Shown: positions 12,180-24,200 of the stretch, piece by piece | Position numbering within the stretch: the stretch's first letter is position 1 | Layout of the letters: each line of letters begins with the position of its first letter | Source: Nissolia schottii | Lineage: Eukaryota > Streptophyta > Magnoliopsida > Fabales > Fabaceae | Reading direction: 5' to 3' | NCBI GenBank assembly: GCA_003254905.1 | Contig: QANU01097546.1 | Location: 86,922-150,921, forward strand | Length of the DNA stretch: 64,000 bases | Position numbers and translations under genes: made by a program | Notes under the pieces: model-generated | Database searches by the model: none | What the model was told of the DNA's origin: nothing | What the model saw: only the letters and a program-made list of their open reading frames with translations

Positions 12180-12276
12180 AGCATGATTTGGTATCACGAG
12201 TTATTTCAAGAGCAAGTGTGATTTCGCATCACGAGTTATTTTAAAAGTAAGCGTGATTAGGTATCACGAGTTAATT
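12180..12276 (+). repeat. Three tandem ~38-bp repeats, each a small hairpin
   Basis: Units contain CATGATTTGGTATCACGAG, GTGATTTCGCATCACGAG and GTGATTAGGTATCACGAG, separated by TTATTT-AAGAGCAAG-like spacers. Each unit is an imperfect palindrome (GTGAT...ATCAC around a 5-base loop). They lie in the LTR-like block. Confidence 0.75.
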
Positions 12277-12552
12277 TTCCTATGTTCAGTAAAGTATGCC
12301 TATGAGTGACATAACGCACAAGATATTCTATGCGATACTTAAAAAGCACGACATCATAGAACTAGATAAAGAAAGATTTCTTCCTTCACCTAGTAAAATA
12401 GATAAGACTGCTCAGAACAAGTATGGATTAAAATTAAATAAGGAGTCTTAGTGATTACATTTTTCACCTAGAGACCTCTCGAGTGATGGAATTATAAGGA
12501 AATGAAATTAAGTTTTCCCACAGGTTACTCGTTGAGGACATAAGTTCTCAAA

Positions 12553-12566
12553 CCCCCCCCCCCCCC
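12553..12566. repeat. Homopolymer C run
   Basis: Fourteen or so C residues in a row. The length is likely unreliable in any assembly. Confidence 0.8.
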
Positions 12567-13595
12567 ATTTACTTATATCTTTGTTGCATGAGACGGTGGG
12601 ATAGCTACACTACAAGTCCCGTATATATACGCACATCAAATATATATTTGATGTGTGCGTGTGTGCATATGTGTGAACCACTTAATATGTATGCTTTACG
12701 ATAATGAATGTATGTTTGAGTAGTTTTTGCAACGTTTTCCTAACATGAGTTTCTCTGTTAGTTTAATTTGTTGTGTTACGAGCATGACTCACGTTTTCAT
12801 ATTCAAGGATTTGAAAAATAAGAAAAGTTTTAAATTGATCTCTATTTTTACAAATATATTTTTAAAGATAAATTTAAAAATAATTTAGCTGAAAGGTAAC
12901 AAATTAGCGATCATTACTTATAACTTACGCGTAAATAACTAACTAGGATCCGGACAGCCTTTGATACACATATGATACTAATACAAATTTACAAAACATG
13001 GGAGCAAATATCCCAAAGTACAAAATCTCATTTCTAAAGAAAAAACAAGAAAGCTGAGAACTCCTTGGAAAACAAAGAACCCCAATGTTCCCATGAAGAA
13101 AACAAGAGGAAAACCCCCAACACACAGATTCAAAACAACTCATCCATAGTTTTGTTGGCGGAGTCGCCATTATGGTCGCCATCAGAGAAGAATCGAACGA
13201 GTGCCACTGCGGACCACCATCAAGGCCACCGTTGCTTGCCCGCGAGCCGCTGTTGCTCAACCACTAGCTTCTGCTTTCATCTCTATAACCTGCCACGTCT
13301 CCGCCACCAGATCTGCAAGTTGTCGTCGTCGCGTAGCCAGAGGGTCTGGTTTTGCGTGAGGTAGCTTCGGGAGCTGCTGCCGTCGTGTGTCGCTACTTGT
13401 GCTAGTAGTGACGGTGGTTTTCGGGAAGGAGATGATGATCTGTTGGTCTTATTTATATCATGGACTTTAGATTTATTTGAGGCGGAGGTATGGATCTACG
13501 GTAGATGACGGCGGAGGGTTAGAGGTCAAGGTCAAGGACTTATTTGCAAAAATTAAATACCAATGCCTATTTTTATATATTTTAAATTTCAGCAT
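12561..13595. other. Between LTR-like block and right inverted arm, no gene supported
   Basis: 12600-12940 is AT-rich with a small palindrome (CATCAAATATATATTTGATG at 12634). 12945-13450 is GC-richer and open on both strands for about 100 codons (12943-13260 minus, 13065-13364 plus). Neither product shows a domain, and both are rich in Ser/Pro/Cys. It may be internal sequence of the element ended by the right arm. Confidence 0.4.
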
Positions 13596-13692
13596 TAAAG
13601 TGTGCGGTGTCAAAGATGTAATTATGAGACTCAATTCAGCTCAATTTTTGGGGTTACCATCGCATGATTCCAAACATATGGTACCATGGTAG
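13596..13692 (-). repeat. Right arm of the long inverted repeat
   Basis: The reverse complement begins CTACCATGGTACCATATGTT and continues TGGAATCATGCGATGGTAAC, matching the left arm at 8014-8110. The arms are 5.7 kb apart. Confidence 0.65.
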
Positions 13693-14901
13693 CTGAACTA
13701 GATGTTTCAAAGCCGATACCTACTTTATATTTCCAATGTTTGAAATGCTAATTGCACATGTCATGCATTGCTTATTATAAAGTCGGACATTTTTACATAA
13801 ATAAAAAATTTAATTATTATTATTGTGTTATAACAGACACTTCGTCTTTATAAATTATTAAACATAGAACATACATGATAAAATTAAAGAAAGAAAGAGA
13901 ATAAGTAGTGGAATTAGAAAGATAATAACATAGAAAATAAGGGAGTAAGTTTCCTTACACAATTTTTCAAAAACAGTTATAAATAATAAAAAAAAAACTA
14001 TGGAGTGAGTCAAGTTATATAAAAAGTGAGATATTGGATAATGGTAAAAAGGAAAAAAAAAGTTGGATAGTAAAAAGGAGAATCTCTTTTATTTTATTAT
14101 ATAGATATATTGTGAGTATACATTGTTATTCAATTATGTATCTTTTGCTTGTTAGACTTTTTAAGGTAATGAGTGTAAGATTAAAAATTTTGACGAACGT
14201 GACAATACATAATTATATTGTATGATAATATAAAACGTTATTACTTTTGCGTTAGCAATACATCCAAGGTATATAAAAAGGTATATACACCAATAAGAGT
14301 AATAATAGTTTTTGTTTTATGAAAATTGAAGATAATTAGAAAACTAGATAAATATTTTACGAAGCATGAAATTTCATAGTCAGTTTTTATTTATTTGTTT
14401 AGTTATTTTTTAATAAAGGTAATTTTCATGGAAACAAACATGAAAATCAATCTTTGCATAAGTTCAAATTGAGATTTAGACTAAACAAAGTTTAAGTTTT
14501 ATAATCTTGAAATTAAATATTCAGAAACAATTCATTAGTGTTGTATATACAATTTATCTAGTTTTAATTTTAAAAGAGTATTTAATTCGCCTTTTCATTT
14601 AACTTCATTTTCTAATATAAAAGAATTATGAAAAACTAAACTGAGAAATATTTGAAAAAAAACACTTTAAAGAAGAATTTAATAGTAAATAAAATAAATA
14701 AGTTTTAAATGAGTCAAATGAGTGGAATTTAATTTTCCTCTTTCTAAATAAGTTAATTCTAAGTTTTAACTCTGACTATTTTCTAAGTTTTAACTCTGAC
14801 TATTTTCTTTTTAACATATACGTCAAAAAAAAAATTAACATAGGTGGTAATGAGACTTAAATTTATAATCTTATTTAAATAAATTCCAATAAACTTAAGA
14901 G

Positions 14902-14939
<38 letters not shown>

Positions 14940-15820
14940 TAAGTCACATTTGAATTTAAAATTATCAGTGTTATTTTTAATATATATATATATATATATT
15001 TATAATGAAAACTCTTATTTATATTCATTTATGAAATATGTTCGTAAAGAACATATTGAAGTATTTCTTGACAATTAGTTAGAAGGAAGACCCAACTTTT
15101 CTCCTATTCGATTAAGTATAAGTAACATAAAAAAATAATTTATATTTTTAATGATTTATCCTAAATTACCTACTAATTATTAAATGAAACAAGAATCAAT
15201 TATTTTTTTGATATGACATTTATTACATTTTTTAAACTTAATTTACTAGCATTTTTTTTTTCACAACTACGGTGTTCATCAGTGTGATCCTGATGAGTAA
15301 TCATTTCATTGGCTTATAAGCACTTCAAAGAGTGGAACAACTGACCTAGAAATTAAAAACTATTTCATACCCAAAACCCTGACATTTAGTTAAGAGATGA
15401 TGAATCATTTCCACTCAACCAGATATCGAATTAATTTACTAGCATTTTAAATGTTTAGGAATTTTAGGATGATATATTATTACCAAATAACATTACTCCC
15501 AACTTTTCTCTGCTTCAATATGTTTTAGATGTCCGTGTAATATTTTAGATTTGATTTAGGTGCTTAATTTTTTTTTTATTTCTTTTGTTTTAGTTGAAAC
15601 GTATTTGAAATTACATGAATTTTAGTTTTTGTTGTTAGTGAAACTCTTTTAATTGCTGGTGAGATTATGGAATGCTATCAGTGATGTTATATGAGCAAAA
15701 TAAACTTAGGATAAAACTTAGCTCCATTTCCATCCATCCATTCTATCAAGTTTTCAAATCACACAATAATACATACACATTGTTGGAGCAACTTTGTTAG
15801 TAGGCTTTAATGAATTGAAA
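13693..15820. other. AT-rich spacer, no gene
   Basis: Strongly AT-rich. It holds a 24-bp perfect tandem duplication (CTAAGTTTTAACTCTGACTA... at 14758-14806), AT microsatellites (14904-14936, 14979-14999) and poly-T/poly-A runs. No frame with plant exon character was found. Confidence 0.6.
14904..14999. repeat. Two (AT)n microsatellites
   Basis: Runs of AT at about 14904-14936 and 14979-14999, separated by unique AT-rich sequence. Confidence 0.9.
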
Positions 15821-16302
15821 TAGGGATGACAATTTACCCTGCTCCACCCCGTCCCGCCCTGTGTTGCCTCGTTTGGGTTGGATAATTCAATGATTGAGTG
15901 GATTTTGGAGCAAGTTTGAGAAAAACCCATTTGTATTGTTTCATGTTTGGGTTTTGGGATACCCGCCCTGAATAAATATATATTAAACTTATAATGAATT
16001 CAATAAAAATATTATACACATATATACAATCTAGATTCTTGATTAGTCTTTATATGAAAAGTGTGAAAATTTTTAAAAATTTTGTCAATTAGCTTGATTG
16101 TTCAAAATAAAATGAAGAAAATTCTTTAAAAAAATATGAAATTCGGGGTCGATACAGGGCAGACATAAATCTGTGGGTTCGGGTATGAGGCGAAAAATAA
16201 AAATCTATTGGGAATAGGGCAAGGAATGAAACAAGATTTGAGTGAATAGGACGGGGATAGGTAATGGAAAACCTGTCCCGCCTTACTCCATTGTCATCCC
16301 TA
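15821..16302. mobile_element. hAT-like MITE (482 bp)
   Basis: The termini are TAGGGATGACAAT at the left and its exact complement ATTGTCATCCCTA at the right, a 13-bp perfect terminal inverted repeat. GAATTGAA occurs at 15812-15819 and 16303-16310, an 8-bp duplication with one extra A beside the left end. The subterminal regions are GC-richer (CCCGTCCCGCCCTG; CCTGTCCCGCC in inverse position). The 8-bp duplication and the [T/C]AGGGATG terminus fit the hAT superfamily. No transposase is encoded. Confidence 0.85.
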
Positions 16303-16843
16303 GAATTGAATAAAAAATAAGGGTGTGTCATTGTCTGATCGAAGAACTTGATAGACTGGATGTAAAGAAATGGAGCTAAGTTTTGTCCATAAACTCAACT
16401 CAAACTCAACCCATAACTTGTTATTTGATCCAACTTTGGGTGGCGTGGGGATCATGATTTTGTGGTAAATTACGGTCAAAGAGTGAGTTATGTAGTGAGT
16501 TATGAATTATGTAAATTTATTTTGTTTACATAGTACTACTAAAATTACACTTTGTTAGTCACATTAGTATATGATTGAGTCTCACTAAGGACATGACTAA
16601 ATCAATATAATTTTAAATATGTTTGAAAAAAAACAGAAATAATAAAATAGAATTGGAGACCTAAACTAAATCTTGTGGAGGGGAAACATATTTAAGTTTA
16701 ATAATATCTTTTTGTAAATCTAAATTGAATAGACTGAACTGTACAAAAATTAAAAAATGGACCTATGGTTATGACACACGTTTTCTTGGTAGAGAAATTA
16801 TGACACACTTTGCTGTGGTCTAACTAAAATTTGTGTTGAATGA

Positions 16844-16883
<40 letters not shown>

Positions 16884-17280
16884 TTATATTAAGGAAAATC
16901 TTGCTTTTATATCAAAAATATGTGAGTGTGAGTCTCATCATATTCATGATAGAAGAGATTGAGTGATTAGATTAAATTTGGTGTTAAAATAATATTACTT
17001 TTTTATATAAAAGAAAGAAAAATAGATTTCATTTTATGATTATTTAGTATTATAATTTGATAGGAGCATGAGTCTCATAATATCTTTGAAAGATGGTTGA
17101 TTGACTACAATATATTTGATTCCAAAATAACACTAATTTTTTTTATTTAAAATAAAAAGAAGCAAAGATGGCTTTTATTTTATTATTATTTAGTTTTTTT
17201 AATTTTTTATCAAATGGAATAAAATGATTCCCAGTTAGTAGATTCTAAAAAAATTCCAACAAGAAATGGGTTTGACTGGC
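16303..17280. other. AT-rich spacer before the lipase gene
   Basis: No coding signal. It contains a (TA)n run (16851-16880) and, around 16900-17120, two loosely repeated passages (GTGAGTCTCATCATATTCAT / ATGAGTCTCATAATATCTTT, each followed by ..GATTGA/GGTTGATTGA). The last ~300 bases should include the lipase promoter, but no clear TATA box stands out. Confidence 0.5.
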
Positions 17281-17568
17281 ACCTACCTTTGTCTCACCTC
17301 AATTTCCTCTCTGCTCTTCTTCTTCGTCTTCCTCATTTCTTCTCTTACACTGTTTTTCCACCACCAATAAAATAAAAAAAAAAACCCATAACACACCCAA
17401 CCCATCAATTTCTCTGCTACCCTTTTGGAAAAAGTTTCAGTCTTCATCATTGAATCACTCTGATTTTGGGGCTTCACCCAGTAACCATTCTTTGCCCTCC
17501 ATAGGAACAAGAACTTGTTGGATTTTCCATACTCTCTTGCGATTTGGGTGTCTCTGAAAATGTTCTAG
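17281..17568 (+). other. Probable 5' UTR exon of the lipase gene
   Basis: A CT-rich leader (CCTCTCTGCTCTTCTTCTTC) runs to a plausible donor, GTTCTAG|GTATTTC at 17569. The matching acceptor is GAATCACAG|GC at 18149, seven bases before the ATG region. The exact transcription start is unknown. A long leader intron of about 580 bases is common in plant genes. Confidence 0.45.
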
Positions 17569-18155
17569 GTATTTCAATTCAGCTTAAAGTTTGCATTTTT
17601 GAGTTTGGAACTTGCATATCTGAGTATTCACCTCTTGAATTTTGTGTATCAGTAACCATCTATGTTCATGTATGCAAATATGATAATTGTTTATTTAAGC
17701 TTTCAGTGCATATCACTGTATATTTTTAAGCATGCTGCATAGAGTTTTTGTTGCTGACTCTATCTGGCTATCTGCTCTAGTTCTTTTATATTGTGAATCC
17801 TTCTATTTTCATTACATTATATATGATAGTGTAGGATTTACAACTTTCTATCTATTGATTTCCATCTGATCCAACCTTATTGGCATAGATTCTATATGAA
17901 AGCTGTTAGTATTTAAGGTTGCATTTGAATCCTCTAATCCCTATAAAGTGAGAAAGTGAGGAGGTGTGCATCATTTGATCATTTAGTGAAACCTACACAC
18001 AATGCAATTTGTCGATCCAAAGTTGCATATCTCGTTCTCGTCACTTTCTCACTTTAGAGAGATTCACACTTTAGAGGATCCTAATCACAATGTTATTTAT
18101 ATGAGCTGTTTATCACTTTGTGACACTTCTCAACATGCTTGAATCACAGGCATTG

Positions 18156-21100
18156 ATGTCATTTATCTGCGGGCTTCCTTTGCTTGAGTGTGTCTACTGT
18201 CTGGGGTGTGCTCGCTGGGTTTGGAAGAAATGTCTCTACACTGCAGGCTACGAAAGCGAAAACTGGGGGCTGGCTACTGCAGAAGAATTTGAGCCTGTAC
18301 CTCGAATCTGTCGGCTAATCTTGTCTGTCTATGAAGAAGATCTTCGTAATCCCCAATGGGCTCCCCCTGGAGGTTACGGCATTAACCCCGACTGGGTTGT
18401 CTTGCGTAAGGACTACGGGGATAACCAAGGCCGTGTTGCTCCATACATGATATACCTTGATCGTGATCGTGGCGAAATCATACTGGCTGTTAGGGGACTC
18501 AATTTAGCAAAGGAAAGCGATTATGCGGTTTTGCTCGATAACAAACTGGGACAGGCGGAATTTCATGGCGGTTATGTCCACAATGGGTTGTTTAAGGCAG
18601 CAGGATGGGTTTTTGATGCTGAATATGAGGTTCTCCGGGAGCTGGTAGCAGAAAATCCGACTTATATGCTGACATTTTGTGGACATTCCCTGGGGGCTGG
18701 GGTGGTGGCGCTATTGACGTTGCTTGTGGTTCATAATGGAGACAAATTGGGGATACAGAGAAATAGGATAAGATGCTTTGCGTTAGCTCCTACTCGATGC
18801 ATGTCTCTCAATTTGGCTGTAAGATATGCAGATGTTATCAACTCCATCGTGCTCCAGGTTGGATAGTTTCTTCTCATTCTGAACTTTGTAATATACCTTA
18901 ACAGCTTAACTATTGGTCAATTTACTTAACATATTAATGTTTTAAAAGGAAAATATTATGTGTCAAGTTTATCAAGATTTGCACAAAATTAGCTGTGAAT
19001 CTATGCCTTCGTTTAGGTTCTAAAACCTTTGAATTTTTATTTGGTCATAATCATAATTTTAAAGGGAGAATCCTGTAGGAAAATTAAGTGATTTGGTAAC
19101 CCAGCTAGCGGCTGAAGTGAAAATGCTTCTATCCGTGATGCTAGAACATGCAGGTCAACTTGGGTTCCTGGTGTTAAGGGGCGATTGACTTATATCATAT
19201 TTATGTTTGCATTTCTAGCATGTCTCTGCGTTAGCATTGAGTGTTGATTATAAATATAGATATTCTAATATATCTGGATCCCGAATAATTGATGAATTTG
19301 CATTAATTACATGGCTGGATATACTCTGTCAATGATGTGCTGATTCTAAATGATCGAAGCATTAATAACTTACACCGTTGAAACGTTCAAGAATGAAAGC
19401 TGATAATCTGAGACAACGATGTATGCATAATTTGTTTGGGGAAAGAATAAAAAACAAGAAAGAAAATGATATGCCTCTAGAAAACTTTATTCTAATATTC
19501 TATTATTAATCTTTTTTCCTTTTGTAGAAGTAATTGTATCCTGCACCTATCGCAATAATCAGGATCTCTCTACATTTCTTATATTTCAATTTATTAGTTT
19601 TGTGGGACTAATGTTCTAGAATTGCTTTCTCTAACAAACCAGGACGATTTTTTACCTCGCACAACCACTGCACTAGAAGATGTCTTCAAGTCACTTTTCT
19701 GGTAAAAAAAATTTGTTATGTCTTTCTTACCTTTTCCCTCCTCAATGTTTAAGACATAAAATGTTTGTTAACTTGTTGTGCTTTCTTGGCAGTTTGCCCT
19801 GTCTGTTGTGCATAATGTGCCTAAAGGATACTTGCACACTGGAGGAGAAGATGCTTAGAGATCCAAGGCGTCTCTATGCACCTGGTCGTCTCTATCATAT
19901 TGTTGAGCGAAAGCCCTTCAAGTACAGTATGATGCTCTCAAATCTAAATACAATTTCACTAAATGCAACTTTATGGTTTTTTATGTAAAAGACAGAGAGT
20001 TGCATAGCTCTTTTGGTAAAGAGTTTGCATCAAGTGATAATAACATTTTGGTAGATTGTTGTGGTTGTCCTATTGATTCACTTTTCCTGTGTGCAAATGC
20101 GTACTCCATGACACCTATAATATCAATTATGAAGCACATTTCTGGAATATGAGATATGAAATATGAAAATATTGAGAATACATTGAAGACTTCCCTACCT
20201 AAGTAATTTATGGTTTGATGCATGTATTTATGTTGAAAAAGAAATATTTTCCTTTGAGCCTTGCTAATTAGCTCGACTGCTATTTGCTCGAAATATGCAC
20301 AACAAAAAATCAAAGGCTAGTTATTCAAGCTTTAAAAGGTAAAAAAAATTAAATTATATTTAAGTGGATGGCTTAAAACTGTCACATATTCGAGCAGATT
20401 TTGTCGTGCTGCATGTCATTTTTCTTTCCCTTTTTACATGGCACAATGCTTATATCTGTCGAATTAATTGATATGGCGTGTAAAATATTGTTTAAGTTGT
20501 ATGCACCTCTTGTGGTTTGCAGGATAGGAAGATTTCCACCTGTTGTTAGGACAGCAGTACCTGTTGATGGGAGGTTTGAGCATATAGTTCTTTCTTGCAA
20601 CGCAACTTCCGACCATGCCATCATCTGGATTGAGAGAGAGTCCCAAACGGCTCTTGATGTAAGTTATAAATACAAGTGTTTGTCTGCTGACAGAGCACCA
20701 TGGCGCCGCTTGATCTATATAACTGACCCCACTTAGTGGGATAAGGCTTAGTTGTTGTTATTAGTTGATAACTATCATTATTAATTGATGTATGATATTT
20801 TCTTCCGCACATGCCTGTACTTACTCATAATCTATAGTTCTCTTCTGGCATGGTAGTTTAAACCATTATATTTCTTGCAGCAGTTAATGCTAGAGAAAGA
20901 ACGGTGCATGGGGATTCCAGCACAACAGAGGATGGACCGGCAAGAATCTCTGGCTCGAGAACACAGCGAAGAGTACCGCGCGGCCCTTCAGAGGGCGGTT
21001 GCTTTGGATATTCCTCAAGCGTATTCGCCTTCCTCGTACGGAACCTTCCATGAAATGGATGCCGGGGAGGATTCCGGAAGATCAGCAGGTGGCAGAGGCT

Positions 21101-21207
21101 CTTCCTTGTCTAACAAGAAAAGGACAGCAAGTTGGAATGACTTTGTTGGGCGCACCTTTGATGTGGATGACTCAGGTCATATGGTGTTCAAGAAGACAAA
21201 TATGTAA
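18156..21207 (+). CDS. Class 3 lipase / diacylglycerol lipase-like protein
   Basis: Predicted serine lipase acting on mono- or diacylglycerol. Exons: 18156-18857, 19643-19701, 19793-19921, 20523-20658, 20881-21207; phases agree and give 450 aa. The N-terminus (MSFICGLPLLECVYCLGC) is the 'mono-/di-acylglycerol lipase N-terminal' segment, hydrophobic and Cys-rich, and could associate with membrane. The alpha/beta-hydrolase part has an oxyanion-side stretch (ILAVRGLNLAKESDY, ~109-123) and the nucleophile elbow GHSLG (residues 176-180, Ser178). Further family blocks are DPRRLYAPGRLYHIVERKPF and VDGRFEHIVLSCNATSDHAI. The tail (RMDRQESLAREHSEEYRAAL) is charged and probably helical. I started at the ATG after the acceptor CACAG at 18149; upstream in-frame sequence has no better start. 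The last intron ends CAGCAG, a tandem acceptor that could add or skip one Gln. Introns 1 and 4 carry repeat debris. Close to plant At3g14075-type proteins in length and motifs. Confidence 0.93.
20690..20765 (+). repeat. 3' tail of a retroposon ending in TTG repeats, in lipase intron 4
   Basis: The words GGCGCCGCTTGATCTATATA and GACCCCACTTAGTGGGATAA, then GGCTTAGTTGTTGTTATTAG, are a widespread plant retroposon end. Such ends with (TTG)n tails belong to RTE-type LINEs or the SINEs they mobilise. Only the 3' end is visible. CCCCACTTAGTGGG is a perfect palindrome except at the middle. Confidence 0.55.
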
Positions 21208-24200
21208 AAAAGAAATAAATAGATATTTCTTTTTTTCTTGCGTAAGGAAAAACATTATTTTTATATCTAGCTTAATAAAGCATTATTTTCTTCTTTGAGG
21301 ATTTCTTAATTTCATTCTTCTATTTTTTTAGGCTAAAAGGAAGGATTCTTATTAATATTAAGCACCTATTTTAGGTAAGTATGATGTGTTGTTAATGGAA
21401 GAGATAAAGTTGCATAAATCTATCATTTTCAAACCTTACCAGATGAGAGTTTAGGGTTTAGGATTTAGGGTTTAGTATTTAGGTTTAATGCGGTTTAATA
21501 CGGCTTCTCCAAACCCTCCAATCGAACAATTATTTTTTTCTTTTTCTTTTCTAATCTCCTTTCTTTTTCATAGTTCAATAGAAAGCCCAATTTTGTGTGC
21601 TCACAATCACCAAAAAGACAATGAATACAACACACAAAGTGAAGAGACAATCAAACCCATGATGTCATACTGGGTTCCTGGCCCAGATCTATATACAAGT
21701 TGACAATGATAATGCTTTTTTTTTTTTCCTTTCTAAATGTGATTACATTTATAAAATATATTTTATTCATGGTGTAGATTTCGTAACCGTGTCCACAAAC
21801 TAAAAGTAAATCTTCACTAAAAGTTTGGTTTGCTTTAATCCACCTTAAAGATTTCTACTTTTACTGTATTGATCAAATCCTTAAGTGGTTTGTCCCACTT
21901 TTGCTTCATTAAAAGTTTGGTGTGCTGGAAGTATTTGATTAGAGCCAAAAGTGACTAATTAAAGAACAATGTTATATACAAGGCTAAATTTATAGGCACC
22001 CTTTTGATATAACGATGTTGTGCAATCATCATATATATCCTATTGCAATCTAGTGTCCAGATTCTGTGTTTTTGACATGTTTGAATACCGTATTACTAAT
22101 TCAATAGTTGATATTTTTCTCTTCTTAGGTCAATCCTACTATATATGCTCTAGACTATACGTCAATCCTACTTGTTTTCTGTCCTATACTTACAGGTACA
22201 AGCCTATATAAAGAATATTCCAAAGTGACATGTTAATATAGACTAGAGTTTACTGCAAATCTTATAAGTTAGTAATATATCAATCATTAATTTTTATAAG
22301 AGTTAAATATATTTTTAGTTTCTAAAAAATTATAAATTTTTTATTTTATTCTTAAAAAAAATTTGTTAACAGTTAATTTAGGTCTTACTATCAAGTTGGG
22401 CCGCTAACAGTTAATTTGACCACGTGACAAATCACATGCCCACACAAAATTGACACGTGACATTGTATGTGGCCAGCCAAAACTCACATTCAATGGCCAA
22501 TGGTGCATGTTGTTCTTGTCAATGCACAAAACTCTTGTATGAGTTTGACAAATTTTTGGTAGCTGCTAAAACGGTTATGATTTGTACTTTGTTAAATTAA
22601 TAATGATGCTTTATTTTATTAAACTTGGTCGCAAGCATCTATAAGCTAGGTAGGTATTTTGACCAAGTATTTTAGTCAAAACTTTACACAGAAGAATGAG
22701 TTCCATGCTTAGCGGAATATACAATCTCAATCATGTTTTGGTGTGCTTCCTATACCAGCCTGGCTTTCTGACTGTGAATACATATATATTAAAATCAGGG
22801 TGCAAATAAATAAATGAACCAACTATACAACATTCTTTATCTTGCAATAATCTCCCTCAACCAATTCTTGCTATCTCCTTGTCACTTACACTCTCATAAG
22901 AAGTCATTCTCTTATCAACTGCCTTGTTTTCTTTTTTTCTTTCCGCAGTCTAGGTGTCTAGAGTCGGTATCAATGACCAATTCTCTCACTATAATTATGC
23001 TCACACAAAGTAATAGATTATTAATAACAAAATATTTTTTCATACATAATTTAAGGGGGGTGGGGGTGAGGGGGAGGGTTGTTAACGAGGTTTGGTTTCT
23101 AACTTGCTGCATGTGCTACAATGGCTTTAGATGATGGGGTTTTTGGGTAGTATAGGTGTCGATCTGAAGCGTCTGTTTTAGGTGGTGTTTGTTTTGTTGG
23201 CAACGTGTTGTCATATGTTGGTTTGTTTTGTATGATGAGGTTGATCATGCGTCGTTTTGTACTGTTGATGAGTGGATTGTTTTTTAGTTCCTTTTGTCCA
23301 TGGGGTTTTATAAAGTTTGCTTACTTACCAAAAAAAAAATGTGAGCCCTCCCAAAAAAAAATGTGATCCCATGGCTAATTGACAAATTACAATAGCTAGT
23401 AGGTCATCACATCTTGACTTAAAACCTTAAGACATTGAGTTTATAAGCCCTCCTAATTATATACCCATCACTTAGAACATCTCTAATGAGGATCTCTCTT
23501 TGGATCCCCGCCCCACCATTGCCCCATTAATAGTTATGTCAATATTGCGTCATAAAAGACAACATGAGACCAAAAGTAAAACTCTTCACTACAATAGAAA
23601 GGATCAACTTTAGTCTCTATTATAATCCCAATATACTACCTACCCATTTTTTCATGTGACGAAAGTAAAGTGGGATCAGTCCCTCGCATATGAGACGCGT
23701 CCCACCAAATAGGGTCCTTGGCTTTTGCTCCAGTGACCCGTGCCCATCCCTCCCCGCTATGTGTTAGTACAAATAGAGGCCGAGATTAAGAAAAAAGTAT
23801 CATTGGAGATACTCTTAGTCTACTTTTAATCGATATGAGATTTCATTGTTTGGACTTGAAATCACGTCTTAACATTTATAATGTGTGCATCTTCTTATAC
23901 TACATACAACTTCAAAAAAGTTTAAAAAAATAAAATTGCATCTTTGTCATAAGTTATAACTTTTGACTTAGTGATAAGTGTCCAATGGAGAAGATGATAC
24001 AAAAGTATAAGCACTTTGTTGATCACCTTTTTACTCACAGGATTAGTCATGCTCAAAGTCTCATATGATAGCACACAATCATTCAGTTATCGCCAATCAT
24101 TAAATTTTCCCCACCATCATTCTTTTCTATATATATAATTGAGTAATGACCCTAAAAGCTAGTTTTGCTTTAAATCTTTATGCCATATATCTTTGTTGGC

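Larger units (their letters stand above)
9003..12560 (+). mobile_element. Long non-coding LTR-retrotransposon-like block, nested and eroded
   Basis: About 3.5 kb with no credible protein. Patches read like long LTRs of large gypsy elements: CACATGGNCATGTG-type palindromic words near 9058-9085, 9739-9780 and 10568-10618, and a long unstructured purine-rich stretch (11100-11640). I could not find paired LTRs, a primer-binding site or gag-pol frames, so assignment to the Ogre/Tat side of Ty3/gypsy is only a guess from its size and emptiness. A younger 222-bp solo LTR (9334-9555) sits inside it, which shows nesting. Open frames such as 9068-9448 cross that LTR boundary and are not genes. Confidence 0.4.

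Noticed and set aside
12180..12276. CRISPR-like array
   Set aside because: Only three imperfect units with similar, not unique, spacers, in a plant nuclear sequence.
12943..13364. ~100-codon open frames on both strands
   Set aside because: No recognisable domain, no exon borders, inside a repeat-bounded block.
14904..14936. Matrix-attachment or origin function for AT runs
   Set aside because: Simple AT microsatellites give no specific evidence for such a role.
18120..18155. Upstream start for the lipase (MLESQALMSF...)
   Set aside because: The acceptor GAATCACAG lies between the upstream ATG and MSFICG; the family begins at MS-x-x-CGLPLLECVYC.
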